DNA of 33,084 nucleotides. Origin: Thiobacillus sp. GTDB lineage: Bacteria > Pseudomonadota > Gammaproteobacteria > Burkholderiales > Thiobacillaceae. Position 1 is the stretch's first letter. Each line of letters opens with the position of its first letter. The notes beneath the pieces were generated by a model that worked only from the letters and a program-made list of their open reading frames with translations, was not told the origin of the DNA and did no database searches. Location: the NCBI GenBank assembly GCA_019911765.1, contig JAIOJU010000088.1:1-33084 (forward strand), written 5' to 3'. Below are positions 15,583 to 25,497 of the stretch, in pieces. The translations under genes were made by a program, and so were the position numbers.

Positions 15583-17022
15583 ATGAACTACCTGCCCATA
15601 TTTCTTGATCTGCGTGAGCGCCACTGCCTGGTGGTGGGAGGGTCCGAAACGGCCGCGCGCAAGGCTGAACTGCTGCTTCGCGCCGGCGCTCGTGTTGATG
15701 TGGTCGCTCCTGAACTGCACGAAGGGTTCGAGCACCTGCCTCACCCGGACCATTTGAATCATGTGGCAGAGGGTTTCAGTCCAGCATTGCTCGACGGCAA
15801 GGATGCCGTGATAGTGGTCGAAGACGATGCCGCTGCCGCCCGGTCCGTTGCCGATGCGGCGCGTGCGCGGCACATTCCCGTCAACGTGGCAGACAAGCCC
15901 GCGCTGTGCAGTTTCATCCTGCCCTCGATCATCGATCGCTCGCCGATTGTGGTGGCGGTTTCCAGCGGTGGCGAGTCGCCGGTGCTGGCGCGCATGCTGC
16001 GCGCACGACTGGAAACCCTGGTCCCGGCTGCGTATGGGCGCCTGAGTTCGCTGGCATCCCGTTACAAGGACCAGGTGAAGGCCGCGATCAAGCCGCAACA
16101 GCGCCGCGCCTTCTGGGAAAAGGTGTTTTTGTCGCCCGTGGCGGAAATGGTGTTTTCCGGTCGTGATGTCGAGGCCGAGACACAACTCAAGTCCATGATC
16201 AAGGACGGTGGCGGGGACGATCTCAGCCATGGCGAGGTGTATCTGGTCGGGGCCGGCCCCGGCAACCCTGACCTGCTCACGTTCCGCGCATTGCGCTTGA
16301 TGCAGCAGGCCGACGTGATTGTGTACGATCGCCTGGTGTCGCAGCCGATACTCGATATGTGCCGGCGCGATGCCGAACGTATCTATGTCGGCAAGGAGCG
16401 CGACGACCACGCGGTGCCGCAGGAAGAGATCAACCTGATGCTGGTGCGCTTGGCCAAGGAAGGCAAGCGCACCCTGCGCCTGAAAGGTGGCGATCCCTTT
16501 ATCTTCGGCCGCGGCGGCGAGGAAATCGAAACCCTGGTCGAACATGGTGTTTCGTTCCAGGTCGTGCCGGGCATCACCGCGGCGGCGGGGGTGGCATCCT
16601 ATGCCGGCATTCCGCTCACCCATCGTGATTATGCGCAGTCGGTCGCATTTGTTACCGGCCATCTGAAGGAAAACACCTTCAATCTCAACTGGGAAGGCAT
16701 CGCCCGCAAAGATCAGACCATCGTCATCTACATGGGGTTGAAAGGCCTGCCGCTGCTGTGCGAGGCGCTGATCAAGCACGGCCTGACAGCCGAGACCCCG
16801 GCGGCCATCGTGCAGCATGGCACCCTGCCCACGCAACGCGTCATCACGGGCACGCTGGACACGCTGCCGGAGCTGGCCGAGAACGCCGGACTCAAGGCGC
16901 CGACGCTCATCATCGTCGGCAACGTCGTCAAGCTGCGCGAAAAGCTTGGCTGGTTCCAGCCTGAAATGCACAGCGAGCAGGCGCAGTTCACCCCGCTCGA
17001 ATCACCGGATCATCTGCGCTGA
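15583..17022 (+). CDS. cysG: Siroheme synthase (precorrin-2 dehydrogenase/ferrochelatase and uroporphyrinogen-III methyltransferase)
   Basis: MNYLPIFLDLRERHCLVVGGSETAARKAELLLRAGA; VYLVGAGPGNPDLLTFRALRLMQQADVIVYDRLVS; RLKGGDPFIFGRGGEE. Confidence 0.96.
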   Translation: MNYLPIFLDLRERHCLVVGGSETAARKAELLLRAGARVDVVAPELHEGFEHLPHPDHLNHVAEGFSPALLDGKDAVIVVEDDAAAARSVADAARARHIPVNVADKPALCSFILPSIIDRSPIVVAVSSGGESPVLARMLRARLETLVPAAYGRLSSLASRYKDQVKAAIKPQQRRAFWEKVFLSPVAEMVFSGRDVEAETQLKSMIKDGGGDDLSHGEVYLVGAGPGNPDLLTFRALRLMQQADVIVYDRLVSQPILDMCRRDAERIYVGKERDDHAVPQEEINLMLVRLAKEGKRTLRLKGGDPFIFGRGGEEIETLVEHGVSFQVVPGITAAAGVASYAGIPLTHRDYAQSVAFVTGHLKENTFNLNWEGIARKDQTIVIYMGLKGLPLLCEALIKHGLTAETPAAIVQHGTLPTQRVITGTLDTLPELAENAGLKAPTLIIVGNVVKLREKLGWFQPEMHSEQAQFTPLESPDHLR

Positions 17023-17030
17023 TCGACAGG

Positions 17031-17852
17031 ATGACGCCTGCGCGCCCGCAACTGGGGAGCCGCGCCGACATCGACGCCGAGGTGGTGGCACTGGTGCAGG
17101 CCGGCCGGCATATCCAGCCGGTGCAATGGCAAGGTCGGCCGGCCTGGCTCAAGCTGAGCGTGTCGCAGCCCCCGGCCTGGCGCTATCAACTGTTGGCCGG
17201 GATGGCCAGACTGCTGCACCAGCCGGCCCTGCAGCCGGTGCGCCCACAGGGCGGTGTGGCCGGCATCCATAACGAGGTGCAACGATTGACCGCACTGGCC
17301 GCGGCAGGCTTGCGCGTACCGCAATTGCTGGCGCATGACGATCACTGGCTACTGGTTTCGGATCTGGGCCACACCACGCTTGAATCGCTGATCCGGCATG
17401 CCGATATCGAGGTGAAATGGGCACACTGGCAGTTCGGTGCGGACTACATTCACCAGGTCCATCAGGCCGGTCAATATCTCAGTCAGGCGTTTGCCCGCAA
17501 TCTGGTATGGTCGTCCGAGCATGGTCTCGGCGCCATCGATTTTGAAGACGACCCGGCCAGCGTCATGTCGCTGGAGCACGCGCAAGTCCGTGACTGGCTG
17601 CCCTATTTTTTTTCGACTGCGCATTTTTTCGAGGATAGTCTGCCGGAACTGGGCCGGGAAATAGACAGCGTATTGGCGCAGGAGACGGCATCGGTGCGCG
17701 AGGGGGTCTACGTGGCCCTGCGCCGCGTGCGCTGGCTGCGGGCGTTACGCTGGCTGCCACGCAGCATGCAGCGCCGCGATGTACTGAAAACGCAATGCCT
17801 GGGCGAACTGGCATCCCTCTGCAGCAGGCGTGCAGCCAGCGAGCAAACCTGA
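17031..17852 (+). CDS. Protein-kinase-like fold protein (LPS kinase/RIO-like)
   Basis: GVAGIHNEVQRLTALAAAGLRVPQLLAHDDHWLLVSDLGHTTLESL; DFG-equivalent GAIDFEDDP. Confidence 0.6.
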   Translation: MTPARPQLGSRADIDAEVVALVQAGRHIQPVQWQGRPAWLKLSVSQPPAWRYQLLAGMARLLHQPALQPVRPQGGVAGIHNEVQRLTALAAAGLRVPQLLAHDDHWLLVSDLGHTTLESLIRHADIEVKWAHWQFGADYIHQVHQAGQYLSQAFARNLVWSSEHGLGAIDFEDDPASVMSLEHAQVRDWLPYFFSTAHFFEDSLPELGREIDSVLAQETASVREGVYVALRRVRWLRALRWLPRSMQRRDVLKTQCLGELASLCSRRAASEQT

Positions 17853-17880
17853 ATTGATATTCGAGTAATCGATACTCTTT

Positions 17881-19734
17881 ATGGTTGAACACACCCTGAT
17901 CAGCCTGAGCGCTGTGGTTATCCTGGGCATTGCTGCCCAATGGCTGGGTTGGCGTATCCGCATCCCGTCGATCCTGCTGCTGCTGGTGTGCGGCATTCTG
18001 GCCGGTCCGGTGATGGGCTGGGTCAACCCCGACACCTTGCTGGGGCCATTGCTGTATCCCGTGGTCTCGCTGGCGGTGGCGATGATTCTGTTTGAAGGCG
18101 GGTTAAGCCTGTCGGTGAAGGAGTTTCGTGCCATTGGCGGGGTCGTGGCCTGGCTGGTCACGCTGGGCGCGGCCATCACCTGGCTGGTCGGCGGCCTAGC
18201 TGCGCACTGGATACTGGGACTCAACTGGCCGCTGGCGATCCTGCTCGGCGCAGTCCTGGTCGTCACCGGCCCCACCGTGATCGGACCCATGCTGCGGTTC
18301 ATCCGCCCGACCGGGCAGACCGGTGCCATCCTCAAGTGGGAAAGCATCGTCATTGACCCCATTGGCGCCATGCTCGCCGTGCTGGTGTTTCAGGTGCTGA
18401 TCCATTCCGGCGAGGGGACCGGGATGGTGGTGGCGATCCTCGTGCTGAAAACCGTGGCGATCGGCGTGGCGCTGGGTGTGGCCGGCGCACTGGTTTTGGG
18501 CTTTTGCATGAAGCGGGACTACATCCCCGACTATCTGCATAATCCCGTCTCGGTGATGTTTGTCGTCGGGGTTTTCACCGGCTCCAATCTGTTGCAAACC
18601 GAATCCGGCCTGCTGTCGGTCACCATCATGGGCTTTGCGCTGGCCAACCAGAAAGCCGTATCGGTCCAGCACATCGTCGAGTTCAAGGAGAATCTGCGGG
18701 TGCTCCTGATCGCCGCCGTCTTCATTTTGCTGGCCGCGCACCTCAAGCCCGCCGATCTCGAACAGATTGGCTGGGCCAGCGTCGCGTACCTGCTGGTATT
18801 GGTGCTTGTCGCTCGTCCTGCCTCCGTGTTTATGTCCACGCTGGGCAGCAAGCTCAGCATCAGGGAAAAGCTGTTTTTATCGTGGATGGCCCCGCGCGGC
18901 ATCGTGGCTGCGGCGGTGGCATCGATCTTTGCCCTGCGCCTGGAAGAGGTGGGACTGGCGGGTTCCGACGTGCTGGTGCCGCAAACCTTCTTTGTCATTA
19001 TCGGGACGGTGGCGCTGTATGGACTGACTGCGCCCTGGGCGGGACGGCACTTGGGCCTGGCCAAGGAACACCCGCAAGGCGTGCTGTTCATGGGCGGACA
19101 GTATTGGGTGCGCGACATGGCCAAGACCCTGCACGACGAAGGCTATCCCGTGATGCTGGTGGATAACAGCCGGCACAATGTCGCGGCCGCCCGCATGGCC
19201 GGCATCCCGGCTTTCTACGCCAGTATTTTTTCGGACAATGTGCTGGATCGCGTCGAGATCAGCGGTATCGGCAAACTGATGGCGATGACCACCAACGATG
19301 ACGTCAATTCACTGGCGGCGCTGCACTTTGCTCCGCTGTTTGGCCGCTCACAGGCCTATCAGTTGATGCCGGAGGATGAGAAGCAGCTGGATGCCCATTC
19401 GCGCCATCTGCGGGGCCGCTTCCTGTTTGGCAAAGGCATGACCCACTCCGTCCTGACCCAACGCTTCACCGAGGAAGCCGTCATCAAGAAAACCCGCCTC
19501 AGGGAAGACTATGGCCTGGAAGAACACAAAGCCCGATATGGGGGGGAGGTGTTGCCGCTGTTCCTGATCACGGAAGGTGGGGAACTGCAGGTATTTACCG
19601 CCGAAGCGAAACTCAAGCCACAAGCAGGCCAGACCCTGATCAGTTTGGTTCAGACGCCGGCCGAAGGAGCCGAGCCAGCCGAGTCATCCGGTGGCAAGGA
19701 CAAGCCGAATCAGGCACGGTCCCGACAGTCGTAG
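17881..19734 (+). CDS. Cation:proton antiporter (CPA family) with C-terminal TrkA-N-like domain
   Basis: 617 aa; about 12 hydrophobic segments; FEGGLSLSVKEFR; LTAPWAGRHLGLA followed by a soluble nucleotide-binding-like domain. Confidence 0.88.
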   Translation: MVEHTLISLSAVVILGIAAQWLGWRIRIPSILLLLVCGILAGPVMGWVNPDTLLGPLLYPVVSLAVAMILFEGGLSLSVKEFRAIGGVVAWLVTLGAAITWLVGGLAAHWILGLNWPLAILLGAVLVVTGPTVIGPMLRFIRPTGQTGAILKWESIVIDPIGAMLAVLVFQVLIHSGEGTGMVVAILVLKTVAIGVALGVAGALVLGFCMKRDYIPDYLHNPVSVMFVVGVFTGSNLLQTESGLLSVTIMGFALANQKAVSVQHIVEFKENLRVLLIAAVFILLAAHLKPADLEQIGWASVAYLLVLVLVARPASVFMSTLGSKLSIREKLFLSWMAPRGIVAAAVASIFALRLEEVGLAGSDVLVPQTFFVIIGTVALYGLTAPWAGRHLGLAKEHPQGVLFMGGQYWVRDMAKTLHDEGYPVMLVDNSRHNVAAARMAGIPAFYASIFSDNVLDRVEISGIGKLMAMTTNDDVNSLAALHFAPLFGRSQAYQLMPEDEKQLDAHSRHLRGRFLFGKGMTHSVLTQRFTEEAVIKKTRLREDYGLEEHKARYGGEVLPLFLITEGGELQVFTAEAKLKPQAGQTLISLVQTPAEGAEPAESSGGKDKPNQARSRQS

Positions 19735-19768
19735 CAGTCTTCCCTGGCAGAATCAGCCAGGCCCCGTT

Positions 19769-20263
19769 TTATTTTTCAACTGCCGCAGGGGGCGAACCCC
19801 TGTCGAGTTTGTCTTCCACTTCACCGATATACGCCGACAGGCTGCGGCCGGATTCCTCTATGACATTCCGCAGTGTCTGCTCCATGCCATCCAGTCGCGT
19901 ACCGAGTTCCTTGCGGGTGGTGTCTGCCATATCGCGCAATTCTGCAAACGACTGCTCAAGTTGGCTCCGCAATTCACTTAGCCGTGATGCTTCCGCCTGT
20001 TCCGCCAGTTTCTGCTGGGAACGCAATTCCCGTTCATGGCGGCGCGCATCCATCAGCATCGCCGTGCGCAGGATAAGTGTGTAAGCGGTGAAAAGGGCCA
20101 CGAATGCGACAATGGCTCCCAGCAGAACAATCCCCAAAGGAGCCTCAAGATGGAAAACAAGAAAGGACAGGTTGGCCGGGGTATTTAGCGCGTCCCAGTT
20201 GGCGAGGGTAAATACGCCAAGCACAATCAAGCCTGTAAAAATGAGCGGCCCCAGAATTTTCAT
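19769..20263 (-). CDS. LapA-like/DUF1049-type membrane protein with long coiled coil
   Basis: Two N-terminal hydrophobic helices followed by a charged heptad-like segment (RRHERELRSQQKLAEQAEASRLSELRSQLEQSFAELRDMADTTRKEL). Confidence 0.65.
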   Translation of the reverse strand: MKILGPLIFTGLIVLGVFTLANWDALNTPANLSFLVFHLEAPLGIVLLGAIVAFVALFTAYTLILRTAMLMDARRHERELRSQQKLAEQAEASRLSELRSQLEQSFAELRDMADTTRKELGTRLDGMEQTLRNVIEESGRSLSAYIGEVEDKLDRGSPPAAVEK

Positions 20264-20427
20264 CCTGCTTCTCCAATAAATGGTTTTATCGTTCTCTTTA
20301 TAGCCAAATATGGGAAATCACGGATGGGGCCTCAAGTGCTTTTCCGGCTCACCTGTCTCGGCTAATTGTGATCGGGTGTGGAAGCGGTACGCGATCGGTT
20401 GTTACGAGAAACAGGAAAAGCGCCACA

Positions 20428-20450
20428 AAAACAGGGTTTCTCTCTGTTTT
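20428..20450. repeat. Inverted repeat aaaacag-ggtttctct-ctgtttt upstream of the OGT-like gene
   Basis: Perfect 7-bp arms in the divergent intergenic region. Confidence 0.4.
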
Positions 20451-20514
20451 GTCCGTAGTGCAAGTCCGCATAATACAAGTGCAAAATTCAAACTAATGAG
20501 TTGAACCGAACCGA

Positions 20515-23421
20515 ATGACACCCAATGTCACCCAGTTGCAACCTGTGTCACAAGCGACAGATCAACTGTTGCAACAGGCTATTGCACACCACCAGTCGGG
20601 CCGGCTTCAGGAAGCTGGAGTGCTTTACCAGACCATCCTGCAACATCAGCCCAGCCACCCTGAAGCAAACCACAATCTTGGCGTGATCGCGATTCAGGCA
20701 CAGCAGCCTGCTGCAGGTTTGCCGTATTTCATGGCGGCGCTGGATGCCGACCCGACATGCGGACAATACTGGCTGAATTACATTGACGCCTTGTTTCAGG
20801 CGGGTCAGCAGGAGGACGCGCGTGCCGTATTGGCGCTTGCCCGACAGCAGGGTTTGCAGGGAGAAGAGGTAGATGCATTGGCGGCGCACCTGAATGGGAA
20901 CGCACCGGTTGCAGTGCAACGGGACTTGGCCCCGTGGGATGGCGAGGAATCGCACCCGGTTTCACTGGCGGGTCCTCTGCCTGGAAACACCCCCGGCCAT
21001 CAGGAAATGGATGTGATCGTGGCACTGTTTGGCGAAGGGCGCTACGCGGAGGTCGCAACCCTTGCGCAGAGACTGACAGTGCACTATCCCCTGCATGAGT
21101 TTGGCTGGAAGATTCTGGGCGTTGCGCTCAAGCTGCTGGGCAGGGGGCAGGATGCACTGGAGCCGATGCGGAAAGCCGCCATGTTGTTGCCCACCGATGT
21201 CGAATCCCACTACAACCTGGGTGTAACCCTGCAGGAACTGGGCCGCATGGAGGAGGCTGAGGCCAGCTATCTGCGAGTGCTGCAGATCGATCCCGTCTAT
21301 GCCGATGCGTACCTCAACCTGGGCGTGACCCTCCGCACTCTGGGCCGCCTGGACGAGGCCGAAGAGCGCCTTCGACAGGCTCTGCAGATCAGGCCGGATT
21401 ACGCTGAGGCACATGGCAATCTTGGCACCATGCTTCAAGAACGAGGCTGCCTGGATGAAGCCGAGGCCAGCTTCCGCAAGGCGTTGCAGCTCACCCCGGA
21501 CCACGCGGTGTTACATGACAATCTGGGCGTCACGCTCTATCGTCTGGGGCGCCTGGAGGAGGCCGAAGGCAGTTTCAGGCAGGCTTTGCGGATTAATCCG
21601 GATAATGCCAGAACGCATAATGATCTGGGTGTCACCCTGCAGGAGCTGGGCCGGTTGGACGAAGCGGACGCACACTTTCAAATGGCACTGCTTATCAACC
21701 CGGATGATGCCAGGACGCACGATAACCGGGGCAACCTGCTTTGCTACCTGGGACGCCAGAACGAAGCCGCGGCCAGTTACCGACGGGCGCTGGAGATCAC
21801 TCCGGATGATGCCGGGATGCATGCCAACCTGGGACGATGCTTTCGCAACCTGCGGCATTGGAAAGACGCAGAAAGCCATTTTCGAAAGTCGCTGGAAATC
21901 AATCCGGATGATCTTGAAACCCATAACAACCTGGGGCTTACGCTTCAAGATCTGGGGCTCCTGGATAAAGCCGAAGCCTGCTTTCGAGATATTCTGCAGA
22001 TAAAACCGAATAGCGTAGGTGTCATAGGCAACCTGGGGCTTGTCCTGCAGAGTCTTGGCCGGCTGGACGAGGCCGAAGCCTGCTTCCGGCAGGCGCTGCA
22101 GATCAAGCCGGAACAAGCGTCGCTTTATAGCAACCTGCTTTATTTTCTTCTGCTCAGCGCGACAATGGATGTGAAGTCGGTTTTCTCTGAGCACGCCAGA
22201 TTTGGCGAACAGTTTGAATCCGCCCTAAGCCTTGATTGGCCTGAACACACTCATACACGAGACCCTGAACGCTGCCTGCAGATTGGTCTTGTTTCGCCCG
22301 ATTTCAATAATCATGCCGTGGCCACGTTTATCGAACCGGTACTGGAGCATCTATCAAGCTACCCGCAATTGTCATTGCATGCCTACTACAACAGCGTCAT
22401 CAATGACAAAGTTACGCATCGCCTGCGGGGTCACTTCGCACATTGGTACCCGGTTACTGGCTTGTCGGATGCAGAGTTGGCAGAAAAAATCCGTGCTGAC
22501 GGTATCGACATACTGATTGATCTGACTGGCCACACGGCTCGTAACCGCCTGCTGACCTTTGCCCGCAAACCGGCGCCCGTGCAAGCCAGCTGGATGGGCT
22601 ACCCTGGAACGACTGGCTTGAAATCAATGGATTACTTTTTGGCAGACCGGTTCTTTCTGCCGCCTGGCCAATTCGACGGGCAATTTACGGAAAGAATTGT
22701 ATATTTGCCTGCAGGCGCCCCTTTCTTGCCGTCCAAGGATGCCCCGCCAGTCAACGGTCTGCCTGCACTGAGCAATGGCTATTTGACTTTTGGCAGCTTC
22801 AGCCGGCCGAACAAGCTGAGTCCAGCGGTCATTTCCCTTTGGGCGGAACTCCTCCGGGCATTGCCCGATTCCAGGATGTTGCTGGGGGGGATGCCAGAGG
22901 AGGGCAATTACGATGCCCTGATCAAATGGTTTGAAATGGAAGGTATCGGCTGTGAACGGCTGATCTTTCATGCACGTTGCGGCATGGAGAACTACTTGAA
23001 TCTGCATCAGCAAGTGGACTATTGTCTGGATACCTTCCCTTACAACGGCGGTACCACGACCCTCCATGCGCTCTGGATGGGGGTGCCGACGCTCACCTTG
23101 GCGGGAGACACGGCAGCGGGACGGTCGGGTGCCTCGATTCTTGGCCATGCTGGCCTGGAGTCGTTTATTGCCCGTGATGCGGCGGATTTCTTAAACAAGG
23201 GCTTGTCCTGGGCCGGCAATCTTGCCGCACTGTCCGATATCCGGTCAGGGTTGCGGGAACGCTTTACCAAGTCGGCGATGGGTCAGCCGGTGCTGGTTGC
23301 CACGGGGGTGGAGCGTGCCCTGCGCATGATGTGGCAACGCTGGTGTGCGGGCCTGCCGGCGGAATCGTTCGAAGTGCCGCTGCAGGCTGTTAACAGCACA
23401 GTATCGGAGGTTGATTCATGA
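20515..23421 (+). CDS. TPR-repeat O-GlcNAc transferase-like (SPINDLY/GT41 family) glycosyltransferase
   Basis: Long TPR array, then VSPDFNNHAVATFIEPVLEHL, IDILIDLTGHTARNRLLTFARKPAPVQASWMGYPGTTGLKSMDYFLAD, LTFGSFSRPNKLSP, YCLDTFPYNGGTTTLHALWMGVPTLTL. Confidence 0.93.
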   Translation: MTPNVTQLQPVSQATDQLLQQAIAHHQSGRLQEAGVLYQTILQHQPSHPEANHNLGVIAIQAQQPAAGLPYFMAALDADPTCGQYWLNYIDALFQAGQQEDARAVLALARQQGLQGEEVDALAAHLNGNAPVAVQRDLAPWDGEESHPVSLAGPLPGNTPGHQEMDVIVALFGEGRYAEVATLAQRLTVHYPLHEFGWKILGVALKLLGRGQDALEPMRKAAMLLPTDVESHYNLGVTLQELGRMEEAEASYLRVLQIDPVYADAYLNLGVTLRTLGRLDEAEERLRQALQIRPDYAEAHGNLGTMLQERGCLDEAEASFRKALQLTPDHAVLHDNLGVTLYRLGRLEEAEGSFRQALRINPDNARTHNDLGVTLQELGRLDEADAHFQMALLINPDDARTHDNRGNLLCYLGRQNEAAASYRRALEITPDDAGMHANLGRCFRNLRHWKDAESHFRKSLEINPDDLETHNNLGLTLQDLGLLDKAEACFRDILQIKPNSVGVIGNLGLVLQSLGRLDEAEACFRQALQIKPEQASLYSNLLYFLLLSATMDVKSVFSEHARFGEQFESALSLDWPEHTHTRDPERCLQIGLVSPDFNNHAVATFIEPVLEHLSSYPQLSLHAYYNSVINDKVTHRLRGHFAHWYPVTGLSDAELAEKIRADGIDILIDLTGHTARNRLLTFARKPAPVQASWMGYPGTTGLKSMDYFLADRFFLPPGQFDGQFTERIVYLPAGAPFLPSKDAPPVNGLPALSNGYLTFGSFSRPNKLSPAVISLWAELLRALPDSRMLLGGMPEEGNYDALIKWFEMEGIGCERLIFHARCGMENYLNLHQQVDYCLDTFPYNGGTTTLHALWMGVPTLTLAGDTAAGRSGASILGHAGLESFIARDAADFLNKGLSWAGNLAALSDIRSGLRERFTKSAMGQPVLVATGVERALRMMWQRWCAGLPAESFEVPLQAVNSTVSEVDS
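21208..22126 (+). repeat. Array of about nine consecutive 34-aa (102-bp) TPR units
   Basis: Recurring H/Y-x-N-L-G-x-x-L-x-x-L-G-R-L-x-E-A-E-x-x-F-R-x-A-L-x-I-x-P-D units in the translation. Confidence 0.85.
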
Positions 23422-24539
23422 CGGAATCACGTGACCCCCCGCCCATTTATGTCACGCAGCCCTCGCTGCCTCCCCTGGAGGAGTTCATACCCTATCTGGA
23501 GCAAATCTGGGAGAGCAAGCGGCTGACCAATAGTGGCCCGTTTCACGAGCAGCTGGAGCAGGCATTGTGCGACTATCTCGACGTTCCGCATATTGCCCTG
23601 TTTGCCAACGGAACCCTTGCGCTCGTTACTGCATTGCAGGCCATGCGCATTACGGGCGAAGTCATCACTACTCCCTATTCATTTGTGGCAACTGCACATT
23701 CGCTGCTGTGGAATGGCATCAGACCCGTGTTTTCCGATATCGATCCGCTTACGCTCAATCTGGACCCGGACAGGATCGAGGCCGCGATCACTCCGCAAAC
23801 CACCGCCATCATGCCGGTGCATTGTTATGGGCATTCATGCGATGTGGATCGCATCGAAAGAATTGCCGACAACTATGGGCTGAAAGTCATCTACGATGCT
23901 GCTCACGCCTTTGGTGTGCAATGTCAGGGCGGCAGCGTACTCAACCATGGCGATCTGTCGGTGCTGAGTTTCCATGCGACCAAGGTGTTCAATACGTTTG
24001 AAGGTGGCGCCATCGTCTGTCACGATGCCAAAACCAAGCAGCGTATCGATCACCTGAAGAACTTTGGTTTTGTGGATGAGGTGACGGTGGCTGCGCCCGG
24101 CATCAATGGGAAAATGAGTGAAATCAATGCGGCCTTTGGATTGCTGCAGCTCAAGGGGATTGATGAAATCCTGCAAAAACGCAAAGCCATTGATACCCGT
24201 TATCGCGAAGTGCTTACCGGGGTCAAGGGAATCCATTGTCTGTCAGCCACAGACGAGAAGCCTAACTACGCCTATTTTCCGATTCTGGTGCAGCCAGACT
24301 ATCCGCTCAGTCGCGATGCCTTGTATCAAGAGCTACAGGATAGCGGCATTCATGCGCGCCGCTATTTTTACCCGTTGATCAGCGATTTTCCGATGTATCG
24401 GGGAATTCCATCGGCGGCACCTGCGAACTTGCCAGTAGCGAGGGCTGCGGCGGAGCGGGTGATTTGCCTGCCGATTTATCCGTCACTGACCAGCAAGCAG
24501 GTTGATCTCATCATCGGGATAATCGTGGGACAGTGCTGA
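23418..24539 (+). CDS. DegT/DnrJ/EryC1/StrS-family PLP-dependent sugar aminotransferase
   Basis: RLTNSGPFHEQLEQAL; VITTPYSFVATAHSLLWNGIRPVFSDID; PLP Lys motif SFHATKVFNTFEGGAIV; ATGA overlap with the preceding gene. Confidence 0.93.
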   Translation: MTESRDPPPIYVTQPSLPPLEEFIPYLEQIWESKRLTNSGPFHEQLEQALCDYLDVPHIALFANGTLALVTALQAMRITGEVITTPYSFVATAHSLLWNGIRPVFSDIDPLTLNLDPDRIEAAITPQTTAIMPVHCYGHSCDVDRIERIADNYGLKVIYDAAHAFGVQCQGGSVLNHGDLSVLSFHATKVFNTFEGGAIVCHDAKTKQRIDHLKNFGFVDEVTVAAPGINGKMSEINAAFGLLQLKGIDEILQKRKAIDTRYREVLTGVKGIHCLSATDEKPNYAYFPILVQPDYPLSRDALYQELQDSGIHARRYFYPLISDFPMYRGIPSAAPANLPVARAAAERVICLPIYPSLTSKQVDLIIGIIVGQC

Positions 24540-25495
24540 TGAAATGGAGAAAGCTCGGAAAAATATTCGATCCTACCCAGTTCAAGCTGCCACACGGTTG
24601 CATGGGATTTGCGCAATCTCCCCAGGCGATCATTTTCGAGGACTTCGTAAGGATCTACTTTTCCACGCGTTCGCTGGACCGCAGCAATGGACAGTACCTG
24701 AGCCATATTGCTTTCGTCGACATGAAGAAGAATTTCCGCGACATCATTGCAGTATCCGGGCATACCGTCATCGAACTGGGAAAGCTGGGCTGCTTCGATG
24801 AACACGGGATTTTCCCGATGAATGTGGTTCGTCACGGTGATCTGATTTACGGTTATACCTCTGGTGTGAACAGAAGAGTGTCGGTACCCGCAGACGGTGC
24901 CATCGGGCTCGCGATCAGTCGCGACGACGGCTACACTTTCCAGCGGCTCGGTGACGGACCGGTGCTCGCGCCCTCGTTGCATGAACCCTGCATCGTTGTC
25001 GATCCTTTCGTGAAGGTCTGCGGCGACACCTTCCACATGTGGTACGTCTTTGGTCTGGGCTGGAAGCGCTTTGCCCCGGACGCGGCGCCCGACCGCATCT
25101 ACAAGATCGGCCATGCCACGTCGCGCGACAGCGTCCACTGGGTCAAGGAGGAGGCGAGGCAGATCATCGAAAGCCGGCTGGGCGCTGACGAATGCCAGGC
25201 GCTGCCGACGGTGATCGACATCGATGGCCGCCACCATATGTTCTTCTGTTATCGCCAGTCGTTCGACTTCCGTACCAATCGTGACCGCGCCTACCGCATC
25301 GGCCATGCCTGGTCGGACGACCTTTTCGACTGGGTGCGCGACGACGACAGCCTGGCGCTCGACGTGACCGAAGGTGACTGGGATTCCGACATGCTGTGCT
25401 ACCCGCACGTCTTCGAATGCGACGGCCGCATCTACATGCTCTACAACGGCAACGCATTCGGCCGCTATGGCTTCGGCCTGGCGGTGCTGGAGTAA
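24539..25495 (+). CDS. GH43/32-like beta-propeller-fold protein (copy A)
   Basis: MKWRKLGKIFDPTQF...FHMWYVFGLGWKRF...DECQALPTVIDIDGRHHMFFCYRQSFDF; homologous in sequence to 26267..27235; TGATG overlap with the aminotransferase gene. Confidence 0.7.
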   Translation: MKWRKLGKIFDPTQFKLPHGCMGFAQSPQAIIFEDFVRIYFSTRSLDRSNGQYLSHIAFVDMKKNFRDIIAVSGHTVIELGKLGCFDEHGIFPMNVVRHGDLIYGYTSGVNRRVSVPADGAIGLAISRDDGYTFQRLGDGPVLAPSLHEPCIVVDPFVKVCGDTFHMWYVFGLGWKRFAPDAAPDRIYKIGHATSRDSVHWVKEEARQIIESRLGADECQALPTVIDIDGRHHMFFCYRQSFDFRTNRDRAYRIGHAWSDDLFDWVRDDDSLALDVTEGDWDSDMLCYPHVFECDGRIYMLYNGNAFGRYGFGLAVLE

Positions 25496-25497
25496 GC

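Noticed and set aside
15418-16971. 517-aa minus-strand ORF opposite cysG
   Set aside because: Antisense to a clear cysG; His/Arg/Gln-rich shadow frame.
17606-17613. T8 homopolymer in the kinase-like gene as a terminator or phase-variable tract
   Set aside because: No preceding stem-loop found, and it encodes part of the normal YFFSTAHFF segment; one isolated tract is weak evidence.
21208-22126. Apparent DNA tandem repeat array
   Set aside because: Explained by the 34-aa TPR coding periodicity; not an independent non-coding repeat element.
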